From contig DBVR01000043.1 of NCBI GenBank assembly GCA_002308755.1, positions 27,727-46,491 of the forward strand: a DNA stretch of 18,765 nucleotides, given 5' to 3'. The notes beneath the pieces are model-generated. The model was not told where the DNA came from. It made no database searches and worked only from the letters and a program-made list of their open reading frames with translations. Made by a program: the position numbers and the translations under genes. Shown here one piece after another: positions 1 through 7,786 of this stretch (position 1 is its first letter; each line of letters opens with the position of its first letter). The stretch is from Christensenella sp. UBA1259 (GTDB lineage Bacteria > Bacillota > Clostridia > Christensenellales > Borkfalkiaceae).

Positions 1-810
1 GTAGTCGCGCTTTTTAGGGGCGATAAAACACTTGCCGTATTCGGAGTGTCGGACGTCATAGGGAAAGACAGCCGCGGGGTCGTGAATTTTCTGAAAGACG
101 AAGGGATAGAGCCCGTAATGATAACGGGCGACAACGGCGCGGCGGCAAAAGCGGTCGCCGACGCCGTGGGCATAGAAAAGTACGAATATTCGGTACTTCC
201 CGAAGGCAAAGCGGAATACGTCGAAAAATATAAAAGCGCGGGCTACACCGTGGCTTTCGTCGGCGACGGAATAAACGACAGTCCCGCATTAAAGACGGCG
301 GACGTGGGGATAGCCGTGGGAAACGGCACGGATATAGCGATAGAAAGTTCCGACGTGGTGATAACGGGAAGTTCCGTATCGAAGGTAAAAGACGCCGTAA
401 AACTCGGCAGAAAGACCGTCGGGATAATAAAAGGCAATCTTTTCTGGGCGTTTTTCTACAACGTCGTGATGATACCCGTGGCGGCGGGAGCGTTCGCCTT
501 TGCGGGGATAATTTTCGAACCGTGGATGGCGGCGGGGTGTATGAGCGTAAGTTCGCTTTTCGTCGTTACAAACGCCCTGCGCATAAACGGATATAAGAGC
601 AAAACGGAAGGAGAGAGTATGGAAATAAAGATAGAAGGTATGATGTGCGAACACTGTAAAAAGAGAGTTACCGAAGCGATACAAAGCGTTTCGGGAGTAC
701 GGGAAGTTACCGTAAACTTAAAGAAAAAGTCGGCGGAAGTGGTGGGAGAGTTCGACCTTTCGAAGGTAAAAGAAGCCGTAATTTCCGCAGGATACGGGAT
801 AAAGGAATAA
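1..810 (+). CDS. copA: Cu(I)-translocating P1B-type ATPase with C-terminal HMA domain (5'-truncated)
   Basis: The reading frame is open from base 1, so this is the C-terminal 269 residues of a longer protein. Seen in order: the end of the P domain with TGDN (near nt 127-138) and the hinge motif GDGINDSPAL (nt 262-291); the last two membrane helices with the Cu(I)-site signatures YN (nt 457-462) and MSVSS (nt 541-555); and, after a short linker, a complete heavy-metal-associated (HMA) domain with the motif GMMCEHC, its two cysteines at nt 646-648 and 655-657. The YN plus MxxSS pair is the known signature of P1B-1 ATPases, which export Cu(I) across the cytoplasmic membrane using ATP. HMA domains are more often N-terminal, so the C-terminal one is notable, and it has its own internal start (see 608-621). 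Whether an N-terminal HMA also exists cannot be seen. Family assignment is firm; Cu(I) rather than Ag(I) is inferred. Confidence 0.93.
   Translation, partial: VVALFRGDKTLAVFGVSDVIGKDSRGVVNFLKDEGIEPVMITGDNGAAAKAVADAVGIEKYEYSVLPEGKAEYVEKYKSAGYTVAFVGDGINDSPALKTADVGIAVGNGTDIAIESSDVVITGSSVSKVKDAVKLGRKTVGIIKGNLFWAFFYNVVMIPVAAGAFAFAGIIFEPWMAAGCMSVSSLFVVTNALRINGYKSKTEGESMEIKIEGMMCEHCKKRVTEAIQSVSGVREVTVNLKKKSAEVVGEFDLSKVKEAVISAGYGIKE
608..621 (+). promoter_or_regulatory. Internal Shine-Dalgarno and in-frame ATG at the start of the copper ATPase HMA domain
   Basis: A full AAGGAG (608-613) sits five bases before an ATG (619-621) that is in frame with the ATPase gene. Translation from it would give a 63-residue protein (619-810) that is exactly one HMA domain with MMCEHC, the size of a free CopZ chaperone. 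The sequence shows the SD, the spacing and the frame. That ribosomes use this start is an inference. The alternative is that AAGGAG arises by chance from the linker codons for Thr-Glu-Gly-Glu. Confidence 0.6.
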
Positions 811-836
811 TTGTACGGGGAAATTCCGTAAAGACC

Positions 837-865
837 TTGAATTTTTCTCTTTGACGGTGTAAAAT
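837..865 (+). promoter_or_regulatory. Sigma-A-type promoter of the DUF1295 gene
   Basis: TTGAAT (837-842) and TAAAAT (860-865) are separated by 17 bases, about 27 bases before the ATG at 892. An SD-like AGGAAG (881-886) follows. The 811-836 stretch just upstream can form a weak hairpin (TACGG 814-818 with CCGTA 826-830), but without a clear terminator structure. Confidence 0.6.
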
Positions 866-891
866 AGATAAAAAGCGCAAAGGAAGAAATT

Positions 892-1770
892 ATGCGAAAA
901 CCTTTAAGAGAAAGCCGTGCGGTAAGTTTTGCGGCGATATTTTTAATCTATATTTTAGCGGCCGCCGCGGGCTTTACCGTCTATTATTTTCTGCCCGATA
1001 CCGTACATTTTGCGATAAAACTTTTCGTAGCGGATTTCGTGGCGACGGTCGTTACCTTCTTTTTCAGCGTGATACTGAAAAACTCTTCGGTGTACGATCC
1101 TTACTGGAGCGTTCAGCCGATAGTTATCGCGGCGGCGTATTTTATTTTTTCGGGGTACAGCGTATCGGGACTTTTCCCGCTTATAGCGGTGTCGGTGTGG
1201 GGCGTTCGTCTCACCGCAAACTGGGTGTACACTTTTAAAAACCTTACCTGTCAGGACTGGCGGTACTCCCTTTTGGAAGAACGGTCGGGCAAATGGTATC
1301 CCGTTATCAATTTCGTCGGGATACACCTTATACCCACCGTGGTGGTCTACGCCTGCGTACTGCCGATAGCCTTTATAATGACCGAAAAACCGACCTTCGG
1401 CGGATTAAGTCTTATCTTCTTTGCGGTTAGTTTATTCGCCGTTTTACTGCAACTTATCTCCGATATCGAGATGCACGCCTACCGCAAAGAAAAGGCGACG
1501 CCGTTTATGGAGACGGGGCTGTGGAAATATTCCCGCCACCCCAACTATCTCGGCGAAATACTTATGTGGTGGGGGATAGGACTTTACTGCTTTTCGCTTG
1601 CAACGGACAAATGGTACTACCTTATCGGCGCGGTGCTGAACACCCTGCTGTTTTTAACGGTGAGTATTCCCATGGCGGATAAAAGGCAGGCGCAAAAGGA
1701 AGGCTTTGACGAGTACAAAAAGAGAACGAGAGTTCTTCTTCCCGTGCCGAAACGTACGCCCGTCGAATAA
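892..1770 (+). CDS. DUF1295 / steroid 5-alpha-reductase-like membrane protein
   Basis: A 292-residue, strongly hydrophobic protein with about seven predicted membrane segments, beginning near residues 11-34 and 41-62. Two stretches mark the DUF1295 family: VYDPYWSVQP near residue 67, and YSRHPNYLGEILMWWGIG near residue 215, which resembles the C-terminal cofactor-binding region of isoprenylcysteine carboxyl methyltransferases and steroid 5-alpha-reductases. The family is a membrane-embedded set of NAD(P)H reductases or methyltransferases acting on lipids; the substrate here is unknown. The start is set by AGGAAG six bases upstream and by the promoter at 837-865. It is a single-gene unit closed by a strong terminator. 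Family call is confident, reaction is not. Confidence 0.85.
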   Translation: MRKPLRESRAVSFAAIFLIYILAAAAGFTVYYFLPDTVHFAIKLFVADFVATVVTFFFSVILKNSSVYDPYWSVQPIVIAAAYFIFSGYSVSGLFPLIAVSVWGVRLTANWVYTFKNLTCQDWRYSLLEERSGKWYPVINFVGIHLIPTVVVYACVLPIAFIMTEKPTFGGLSLIFFAVSLFAVLLQLISDIEMHAYRKEKATPFMETGLWKYSRHPNYLGEILMWWGIGLYCFSLATDKWYYLIGAVLNTLLFLTVSIPMADKRQAQKEGFDEYKKRTRVLLPVPKRTPVE

Positions 1771-1799
1771 AAAACAATAAAAAACGATAAAAAACGGAC

Positions 1800-1840
1800 A
1801 TTCCGCCCCGCGCATAGTTTGCGCGGGGCGGAATTTTTTT
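1800..1840 (+). terminator. Rho-independent terminator after the DUF1295 gene
   Basis: A perfect GC-rich stem (TTCCGCCCCGCGC, 1801-1813, with its exact complement 1821-1833, extended by an A-T pair at each end) closes a short loop and runs straight into seven T residues (1834-1840). Confidence 0.93.
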
Positions 1841-1869
1841 CGCAAGGGCGAAAAAAGCCGCGTCTACGC

Positions 1870-1898
1870 TTGAAAAAAAACACAACATATAGTATAAT
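1870..1898 (+). promoter_or_regulatory. Sigma-A promoter of the parE-parC operon
   Basis: TTGAAA (1870-1875) and a perfect TATAAT (1893-1898) with the ideal 17-base spacing. The SD GGAGG (1931-1935) precedes the ATG at 1940. Confidence 0.85.
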
Positions 1899-1939
1899 TA
1901 GAATATTACAGCAACATTATTTGCGATTTCGGAGGCAAA

Positions 1940-3886
1940 ATGGCAAACGGCACTTATAATGCGGAAGACATTAAGATATTAGAGGGGTTAGACGCGGTAA
2001 GGATGCGTCCCGGCATGTATATAGGGACTACCAGCGTAAAGGGCTTGCATCATATACTGTGGGAAATAGTCGATAACGCGATAGACGAAGCGGCAAACGG
2101 TTTCGCCGACAGGATAGAAGTAAAACTTTATAAGGACGGCAGTGCGTCGGTTGAAGACAACGGCAGGGGGATACCGACGGATATCCACCCCAAGTCGGGC
2201 GTTTCGGGCGTGGAAGTGGTGTTTACCCAACTGCACGCGGGCGGCAAGTTCAATACGGGCAATTATAACTATTCCGGCGGATTGCACGGGGTAGGGGCGT
2301 CGGTAACCAACGCCCTTTCCGAGTGGCTTAAAGTGGAAGTTTACCGCGGCACGGTATTTAAAATGGAGTTTCACAGTTTCTTGGATAAAGAAACTGGCAA
2401 GATAAAGTCGGGCGTGCCCGTCGCACCGCTCCTTAACACCAAGGAAAAGACCAAAAAGCACGGCACTTTCGTAAGGTTCATGCCCGACGCAAGGGTGTTT
2501 GAAACGACGGAGTTTTCCGTCGAAAGCATCTTAAAAAGACTCGAAGAACTCGCTTTTTTGAATAAAGGACTGACCATAGATTTTTACGACGAAAAGGACG
2601 ATTTTCACAGGGTTTACAACTACGAGGGCGGCATCACTGATTTCGTGAAATCGCTGAATAAGGGTAGTGCGCTTTATCCCGAACCTATTTACGGTAAAGG
2701 CGAAAAGGACGGGATAATCGTGGAATTTGCCATCCAGCATACCCCTTCGTACGTGGACAGGGTGTTTTCCTACGTCAACAATATTCCGACGGGGGAAGGC
2801 GGTATGCACGAAACGGGTTTCCGTTCGGGGCTGACGCGGTGTCTTAACGATTTTGCGCGCGAGAGAAACATATTAAAGGATAAGGACGACAACTTTACCG
2901 GCGACGATTTTAAGGAAGGGCTTTCGGCGGTGATATCGGTAAAGATGCATAACGTTCAGTTCGAAGGGCAGACCAAGACGAAACTCGGCAATCCCGAAGC
3001 CCGTCCCGCGGTGGAATACGTCACGGTAAACGAACTTTCGGAACAGTTCAAAAACAAAAAACTCGCTAAAACCTTCGAAATAATAATAGCGAAAGCCGCC
3101 GAAGCGGCAAAAGCGCGCCTTGCGGCGCAAAGGGCGAAACAGAGCGCAAGGCAGTTAAAGAGCCTTGAAAACGCGAATCTCGTCGGCAAACTCGCGTCGT
3201 GTTCGGGGAGAAAGCCGGAACTTAACGAACTGTTTATCGTGGAAGGCGACTCCGCGGGCGGCAGCGCCAAGCAGGCGCGGGCAAGGCAGACGCAGGCGAT
3301 ATTACCGCTTCGCGGCAAGCCGTTGAACGTCGAAAAGAAGAAACTCGAACAAATCCTTAAAAACGAAGAAATAGGCACGATAATCGCCGCGCTCGGCACG
3401 GGTATAGGTTCGGAATTCGACCTATCGGGGCTTAAATTCCACAAAGTCATCATACTGTCGGACGCGGACGTGGACGGCAGTCACATAAGGATACTTTTAC
3501 TTACTTTCTTTTTCAGGTATATGCGTGAACTTATAAACGAAGGGCACGTGTATATCGGTATGCCGCCCCTTTACAAGGTGTATAAGGGCAATAAGGAAGA
3601 ATACGCCTACGACGACAAAGAACTTGCCGAAAAGATAGAAAAGGTAGGCAAAGGATACCAGATACAGCGTTACAAAGGCTTGGGCGAAATGGATCCCGCG
3701 CAACTCTGGGAAACGACTATGTGTCCCGAAAGGCGCAATCTTATGCAGGTAACGATAGAAGACGCGGCGGAAGCCGACAGGCTTATAACCGTGCTTATGG
3801 GTGACGAAGTGGCGGAACGAAAGAAATATATTTTCGAGCACGCCGATTTCGACAGGGTGGACAAGTTCGCCAAGATCAAGCGTTAA
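1940..3886 (+). CDS. parE: Type IIA DNA topoisomerase ATPase subunit, topoisomerase IV ParE-like (GyrB paralogue)
   Basis: A 648-residue subunit with a full GHKL ATPase domain (EIVDNAIDE with Asn46; DNGRGIP near residue 73; GGLHGVGAS near 113) and a TOPRIM domain (EGDSAGG at 435-441; DADVDG at 508-513), ending with YKGLGEM near 578. It supplies ATP hydrolysis and metal-assisted cleavage for passing one DNA duplex through another. It is paired with the A subunit 21 bases downstream. It could be called GyrB on general similarity. ParE is preferred because the partner lacks a GyrA box and the pair is not beside dnaA-recF. In the TOPRIM region, residues where gyrases usually read KQGRDR and GKILN are here KQARAR and GKPLN. 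The start is fixed by GGAGG at 1931. Confidence 0.85.
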   Translation: MANGTYNAEDIKILEGLDAVRMRPGMYIGTTSVKGLHHILWEIVDNAIDEAANGFADRIEVKLYKDGSASVEDNGRGIPTDIHPKSGVSGVEVVFTQLHAGGKFNTGNYNYSGGLHGVGASVTNALSEWLKVEVYRGTVFKMEFHSFLDKETGKIKSGVPVAPLLNTKEKTKKHGTFVRFMPDARVFETTEFSVESILKRLEELAFLNKGLTIDFYDEKDDFHRVYNYEGGITDFVKSLNKGSALYPEPIYGKGEKDGIIVEFAIQHTPSYVDRVFSYVNNIPTGEGGMHETGFRSGLTRCLNDFARERNILKDKDDNFTGDDFKEGLSAVISVKMHNVQFEGQTKTKLGNPEARPAVEYVTVNELSEQFKNKKLAKTFEIIIAKAAEAAKARLAAQRAKQSARQLKSLENANLVGKLASCSGRKPELNELFIVEGDSAGGSAKQARARQTQAILPLRGKPLNVEKKKLEQILKNEEIGTIIAALGTGIGSEFDLSGLKFHKVIILSDADVDGSHIRILLLTFFFRYMRELINEGHVYIGMPPLYKVYKGNKEEYAYDDKELAEKIEKVGKGYQIQRYKGLGEMDPAQLWETTMCPERRNLMQVTIEDAAEADRLITVLMGDEVAERKKYIFEHADFDRVDKFAKIKR

Positions 3887-3907
3887 AGGTTTCAAGGGGA
3901 ATAGCTT

Positions 3908-6325
3908 ATGGAAAACGAAAAAGGTCTTATAGTAAGTTCTCTGGACGAAGTGTTCAAAACTTCTATGATAGCGTACGCGGAAGACGTTATACTCGACCGC
4001 GCGTTGCCGAGAGTGGAAGACGGCTTAAAGCCCGTGCAGAGAAGAATACTCTACGATATGTACGAAATGGGGCTTACGCCCGACAAACCGCATAAAAAGT
4101 GCGCTAAGATAGTCGGCGACGTTTTAGGTAAATATCACCCGCACGGCGACACTTCGGTTTACGGCGCGCTGGTACACATGGCGCAGGATTTCAATATGCG
4201 TAACCCCCTTATCGACGGGCACGGCAACTTCGGCACGGTGGACGGCGACGGTGCGGCGGCTTACAGGTACACCGAAGCGAGGCTTTGTCAACTTTCTCTG
4301 GAACTTCTCGCCGACATAGATAAAGACACGGTAAATTACAGCCTTAACTTCGACGACTCGATGGAAGAACCCGACACTCTGCCGGGGCGATTCCCGAATC
4401 TTCTCGTAAACGGCGCGATGGGTATCGCGGTGGGGCTTGCGACCAACATCCCGACGCATAATTTGGCGGAAGTCATAAACGGTACGGTGGCGTATATCGA
4501 CAACCCGAAGATATCGCTTAAAGAGATGATGAATTATATTCCCGCGCCGGATTTTCCGACGGGCGGGTATCTTATCTGCGACGACGAACTGGTAGAAGCG
4601 TATAAGACGGGCAAAGGCAAACTCCGTATCCGCGCCAGAGCGAATATAGAAAAAGAAAACGGCGACAAGCAGAATATAGTAATTTCGGAACTTCCGTATC
4701 AGGTCAACAAAGCGGAACTTTTAAAGAAGATATCGGAACTTAAAGAAGAGCGTAAAGACGTGCTTTCGGGGATAGCCGACGTCGTGGACGAATCGGACAG
4801 AAACGGTATGCGCGCCGTCATAAAATTAAGGAAAGACACCGACGCCGTGGCGGTGCTGAATTTCCTTTACAAGAACACCGCGCTGGAAACGGCTTTCAAT
4901 ATAAACATGGTGGCGATAGCGGGCGGCAAACCCTGTCAGTTAGGGCTTTTGGACATCATAGGGTACTACGTCAACTATCAGAGAGAAGTGGTGCTGCGCC
5001 GTTGTAAATTCGAACTCGACAGGGCGAAAGAGCGGGCGCATATATTAGAAGGGCTTATCGTCGCGGTAAAGAATATCGACGAAGTGGTAAAGATAATCAA
5101 AAACGCCGAAAACACGCAGGACGCAAGGGAAAAGTTAAGACAGAGATTTTCCCTTACCGAAGTTCAGGCGAACGCCATACTCGACCTGCGGCTTGCAAGG
5201 CTTACAAAACTCGAAGTGGTGAAGTTAGAGCAGGAACTTGCCGAACTTAAAAAGAAGATAGAAGAACTCACCGAGATAATAGCGAGTAAAGCAAGGCAAA
5301 TGGGGGTCGTAAAGAAAGAACTTCTCGAAATCAAGAAAAAGTACAAAGACGATCGCCGCAGCGTGATCGTAAACGGCGGGGATATAATAGACGTAAAGAG
5401 CGTCGAGCAGGAATTGAAACCCGTCGAAGATCTCGTCGTCGGCTTTACCTTCGGCAAGGCTTTCAAAAAGATGACGGAAAAGAATTTCAAGAATTCCGAA
5501 AGAAAACTTTCCGACAATTCCGACACGGGCGACCTTATGGCGTTTTGCACGAAGGCAAAGAGCGATCAGACGGTTCTGGCGTTCACTAATCTCGGAAACT
5601 GCTGTAAGATAGATCTGGAAGTGGTGGCGGAGAGCCGTTACCGCGACAAGGGCTTGAAATTTACCGACGTCTGCAAGGAAGCGGCGAGAAACGAATATCC
5701 CGTGGCGTTCTTCGCGGTAGGGGAGAACCTGCCGACGGGAAGTCTTCTTTTCTTTACCAAAGACGGGCTTATAAAGAAGACCGACTGGTCGGAATACGGG
5801 CTTATAAAGACCTATTATCAGGCGATAAAATTAAAGGACGGCGACGAACTTATCGCCGTCGAAGAAGACGCGTCCGACACGACTATCGCCTTCGTTACCG
5901 AAAAAGGTATGGTATTAAACGCCCTTAAAGACGATATTCCCGCGCAGGGAAGGGTCGCAGGCGGCGTAAAGGGCATCAATATGAATAAAGGCGACAGGAT
6001 ACGCCTCGTTACGCAGACCGACGGCGAAGGGGAATTCGTGATAATTTCCGACACGGGCTTCTATAAGCGGGTAATAATTTCCGACATAGAACCCATGGCA
6101 AGGTACAGAAAGGGCATAAAGGTGGTTGAACTCGGCGGGCAGAACAGGGTTATCTTCGCGGATTGCGTGAAAGAACCTTTCGATATCGCGGTAACCGATA
6201 ATTTCGGAGTAACTTTTACCGTGAACACCGAAGATATTTCCATAGAATCGAGAACTTCGAAGGGCAAGACCTTAAAGAACGAAAACAAAAAACGTATGCC
6301 GGATTTCGCCTGCAAAGTTTTGTGA
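3908..6325 (+). CDS. parC: Type IIA DNA topoisomerase cleavage subunit, topoisomerase IV ParC-like (GyrA paralogue)
   Basis: An 805-residue subunit with the winged-helix/tower cleavage core and a six-bladed beta-pinwheel C-terminal domain (from about residue 500). The catalytic tyrosine is Tyr121 in [11 protein letters not shown]. It makes and rejoins the double-strand break and, with the B subunit, should decatenate and relax chromosomes. In blade 1, where gyrase A carries the GyrA box (Q-R-R-G-G-K-G) needed for DNA wrapping, this protein has [14 protein letters not shown], so negative supercoiling is unlikely and a ParC role is favoured. The phrases [18 protein letters not shown] and [14 protein letters not shown] agree with Clostridia-type ParC as I recall it. 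Gly86 occupies the usual acidic quinolone-region position. The SD is AAGGGGAAT just before the ATG. Subunit A is certain; ParC versus GyrA is probable. Confidence 0.83.
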   Translation: MENEKGLIVSSLDEVFKTSMIAYAEDVILDRALPRVEDGLKPVQRRILYDMYEMGLTPDKPHKKCAKIVGDVLGKYHPHGDTSVYGALVHMAQDFNMRNPLIDGHGNFGTVDGDGAAAYRYTEARLCQLSLELLADIDKDTVNYSLNFDDSMEEPDTLPGRFPNLLVNGAMGIAVGLATNIPTHNLAEVINGTVAYIDNPKISLKEMMNYIPAPDFPTGGYLICDDELVEAYKTGKGKLRIRARANIEKENGDKQNIVISELPYQVNKAELLKKISELKEERKDVLSGIADVVDESDRNGMRAVIKLRKDTDAVAVLNFLYKNTALETAFNINMVAIAGGKPCQLGLLDIIGYYVNYQREVVLRRCKFELDRAKERAHILEGLIVAVKNIDEVVKIIKNAENTQDAREKLRQRFSLTEVQANAILDLRLARLTKLEVVKLEQELAELKKKIEELTEIIASKARQMGVVKKELLEIKKKYKDDRRSVIVNGGDIIDVKSVEQELKPVEDLVVGFTFGKAFKKMTEKNFKNSERKLSDNSDTGDLMAFCTKAKSDQTVLAFTNLGNCCKIDLEVVAESRYRDKGLKFTDVCKEAARNEYPVAFFAVGENLPTGSLLFFTKDGLIKKTDWSEYGLIKTYYQAIKLKDGDELIAVEEDASDTTIAFVTEKGMVLNALKDDIPAQGRVAGGVKGINMNKGDRIRLVTQTDGEGEFVIISDTGFYKRVIISDIEPMARYRKGIKVVELGGQNRVIFADCVKEPFDIAVTDNFGVTFTVNTEDISIESRTSKGKTLKNENKKRMPDFACKVL

Positions 6326-6339
6326 AAAACTTTGCTTTT
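6312..6339 (+). terminator. Terminator overlapping the parC stop codon
   Basis: GCAAAGTTTT (6312-6321) pairs perfectly with AAAACTTTGC (6326-6335) across the four-base loop GTGA and runs into TTTT (6336-6339). The stop codon TGA (6323-6325) lies in the loop, so the left arm is made of the last sense codons. Confidence 0.75.
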
Positions 6340-6354
6340 ACGGGCTTTCGGCAA

Positions 6355-6384
6355 TTGACAAAACGCGTGCGGATATGCTAACAT
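6355..6384 (+). promoter_or_regulatory. Extended -10 promoter of glyA
   Basis: A consensus TTGACA (6355-6360) and TAACAT (6379-6384) are separated by 18 bases, with an extended -10 TGC (6376-6378). An SD-like GGAGAAA precedes the ATG at 6413. The tRNA-Ser promoter uses the same -10 hexamer. Confidence 0.75.
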
Positions 6385-6412
6385 ATACAGGTGTGCAACG
6401 GAGAAAAATATT

Positions 6413-7654
6413 ATGAATTTTTTTGAAGAACTTAAAAACTACGACGGCGACGTTTACGCCGCCTGCGACAAGGAATTGAAACGCCAGCAACACAACGTTG
6501 AACTTATCGCTTCGGAAAATATCGTATCCAAAGGCGTGCTTTTGGCGGCGGGCACGGTGCTTACCAACAAATACGCGGAAGGTTATCCCGACAAGCGTTA
6601 TTACGGCGGGTGCGAATTCGTGGACGTCGTTGAAAATATCGCGAGAGAGCGGGCTAAACAACTTTTCGGCGCGGAGCACGCCAACGTTCAGCCGCACTCG
6701 GGTGCGAACGCCAACCTTGCGGTGTTCTACGCGTTTTTAGAGCCGGGCGACACGGTGATGGGGTTAAATCTTGCTCACGGCGGGCATCTTTCCCACGGTT
6801 CGCCGGTAAATATTTCGGGAAAGTACTTTAACGTCGTGCCGTACAACGTCAGCGAAAAGACGCAGCAATTAGACTACGACGATATATTGAAAAAAGCCGA
6901 AGAAGTCAGACCCAAAATGATAATAGCGGGTGCTTCCGCCTATTCGAGATACATTGACTTTAAGAAAATGCGGGAGATATGCGATAAAGTGGGCGCTATT
7001 CTTATGGTGGATATGGCGCACATTGCGGGACTCGTCGCCGCGGGATTGCACCCCAGCCCCGTGCCTTATGCGGACGTCGTTACCACGACAACGCACAAGA
7101 CGTTAAGGGGACCGAGAGGCGGACTTATCCTTTGCAAGGAAAAGTACGCGAAACTTATCGACAAGTCGATATTCCCCGGTACGCAGGGCGGTCCTTTGAT
7201 GCACATAATCGCCGCGAAAGCCGTCGCTTTCGGCGAAGCGTTGAAACCCGAATTCAAAGAGTATCAGAAGCAGATAATCGCAAACGCCAAAGCGTTGTGC
7301 AACGCCCTTAAAGAAGAAGGGTTCAAGATAGTCGCGGGCGATACCGACAACCACCTTATGCTTATCGATCTCCGTCCTTTCGGGGTAACGGGCAAGGAAA
7401 TGGAAACGCGGCTCGATAAGGTCCACATAACCGTCAATAAAAACGCCATACCTTTCGATCCCGAAAAACCCACCGTTACCAGCGGCATAAGAGTAGGAAC
7501 TCCCGCCGTTACGACGCGTGGCTTTAAGGAAAAGGAAATGCTCATGATAGCGAAATGGATAAAGGATATAGCGACCGACTTCGAAAATTCGCAGGAACGC
7601 ATCACGAAAGAAGTCATCGCCCTTTGCGATAAGTTCCCCATCTACGCGGAATAA
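6413..7654 (+). CDS. glyA: Serine hydroxymethyltransferase
   Basis: A 413-residue cytosolic PLP enzyme, full length for the family, that interconverts serine plus tetrahydrofolate with glycine plus 5,10-methylene-tetrahydrofolate. It feeds one-carbon units to purine and thymidylate synthesis. Visible hallmarks: LIASENI near residue 31; [13 protein letters not shown] near 54 (folate and substrate site); HSGANAN at 95-101; VDMAHIAGL near 199 (PLP ring contacts); and [16 protein letters not shown] with the Schiff-base lysine at Lys229, the same number as in E. coli. It stands alone between its own promoter and a terminator, so it is monocistronic unless readthrough occurs into dgt. Confidence 0.98.
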   Translation: MNFFEELKNYDGDVYAACDKELKRQQHNVELIASENIVSKGVLLAAGTVLTNKYAEGYPDKRYYGGCEFVDVVENIARERAKQLFGAEHANVQPHSGANANLAVFYAFLEPGDTVMGLNLAHGGHLSHGSPVNISGKYFNVVPYNVSEKTQQLDYDDILKKAEEVRPKMIIAGASAYSRYIDFKKMREICDKVGAILMVDMAHIAGLVAAGLHPSPVPYADVVTTTTHKTLRGPRGGLILCKEKYAKLIDKSIFPGTQGGPLMHIIAAKAVAFGEALKPEFKEYQKQIIANAKALCNALKEEGFKIVAGDTDNHLMLIDLRPFGVTGKEMETRLDKVHITVNKNAIPFDPEKPTVTSGIRVGTPAVTTRGFKEKEMLMIAKWIKDIATDFENSQERITKEVIALCDKFPIYAE

Positions 7655-7679
7655 GACGGACAAAAAACAATGAAAGCAC

Positions 7680-7719
7680 AAACGTTTTCGCAATTTACGT
7701 CGGCGAAAACGTTTTTTTT
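7680..7719 (+). terminator. Rho-independent terminator of glyA
   Basis: AAACGTTTTCGC (7680-7691) pairs perfectly with GCGAAAACGTTT across an 11-base loop, and the right arm merges into a run of eight T (7712-7719). Sequences just downstream can compete for the right arm (see 7701-7740). Confidence 0.85.
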
Positions 7720-7740
7720 CGCCGAAAAAAAGGGTTTTCG
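7701..7740 (+). other. Alternative hairpins competing with the glyA terminator
   Basis: CGGCGAAAA (7701-7709) is the exact complement of TTTTCGCCG (7716-7724), so it can form a hairpin that takes bases from the terminator's right arm. A third stem between CGCCGAAAA (7720-7728) and TTTTCGCGA (7736 onward, one bulge) would in turn disrupt it. These alternating TTTTCGC/GCGAAAA blocks are seen directly. A regulatory role in glyA-to-dgt readthrough is a guess. An AT-rich -10-like stretch (TATTATATATG, 7753-7763) lies between them and dgt without a clear -35. Confidence 0.35.
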
Positions 7741-7786
7741 CGATAAAAATAGTATTATATATGTGAAGGAACAAAAGGGTAACGAA

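Noticed and set aside
1940..6325. Naming the topoisomerase pair gyrB-gyrA.
   Set aside because: The A subunit lacks a GyrA box in blade 1 and the pair is not beside dnaA/dnaN/recF. Kept as an alternative with reduced confidence.
7670..7786. Upstream in-frame extension of dgt starting at ATG 7670.
   Set aside because: It contains the glyA terminator and low-complexity AT sequence. The ATG at 7787 has an SD and gives the normal family N-terminus.
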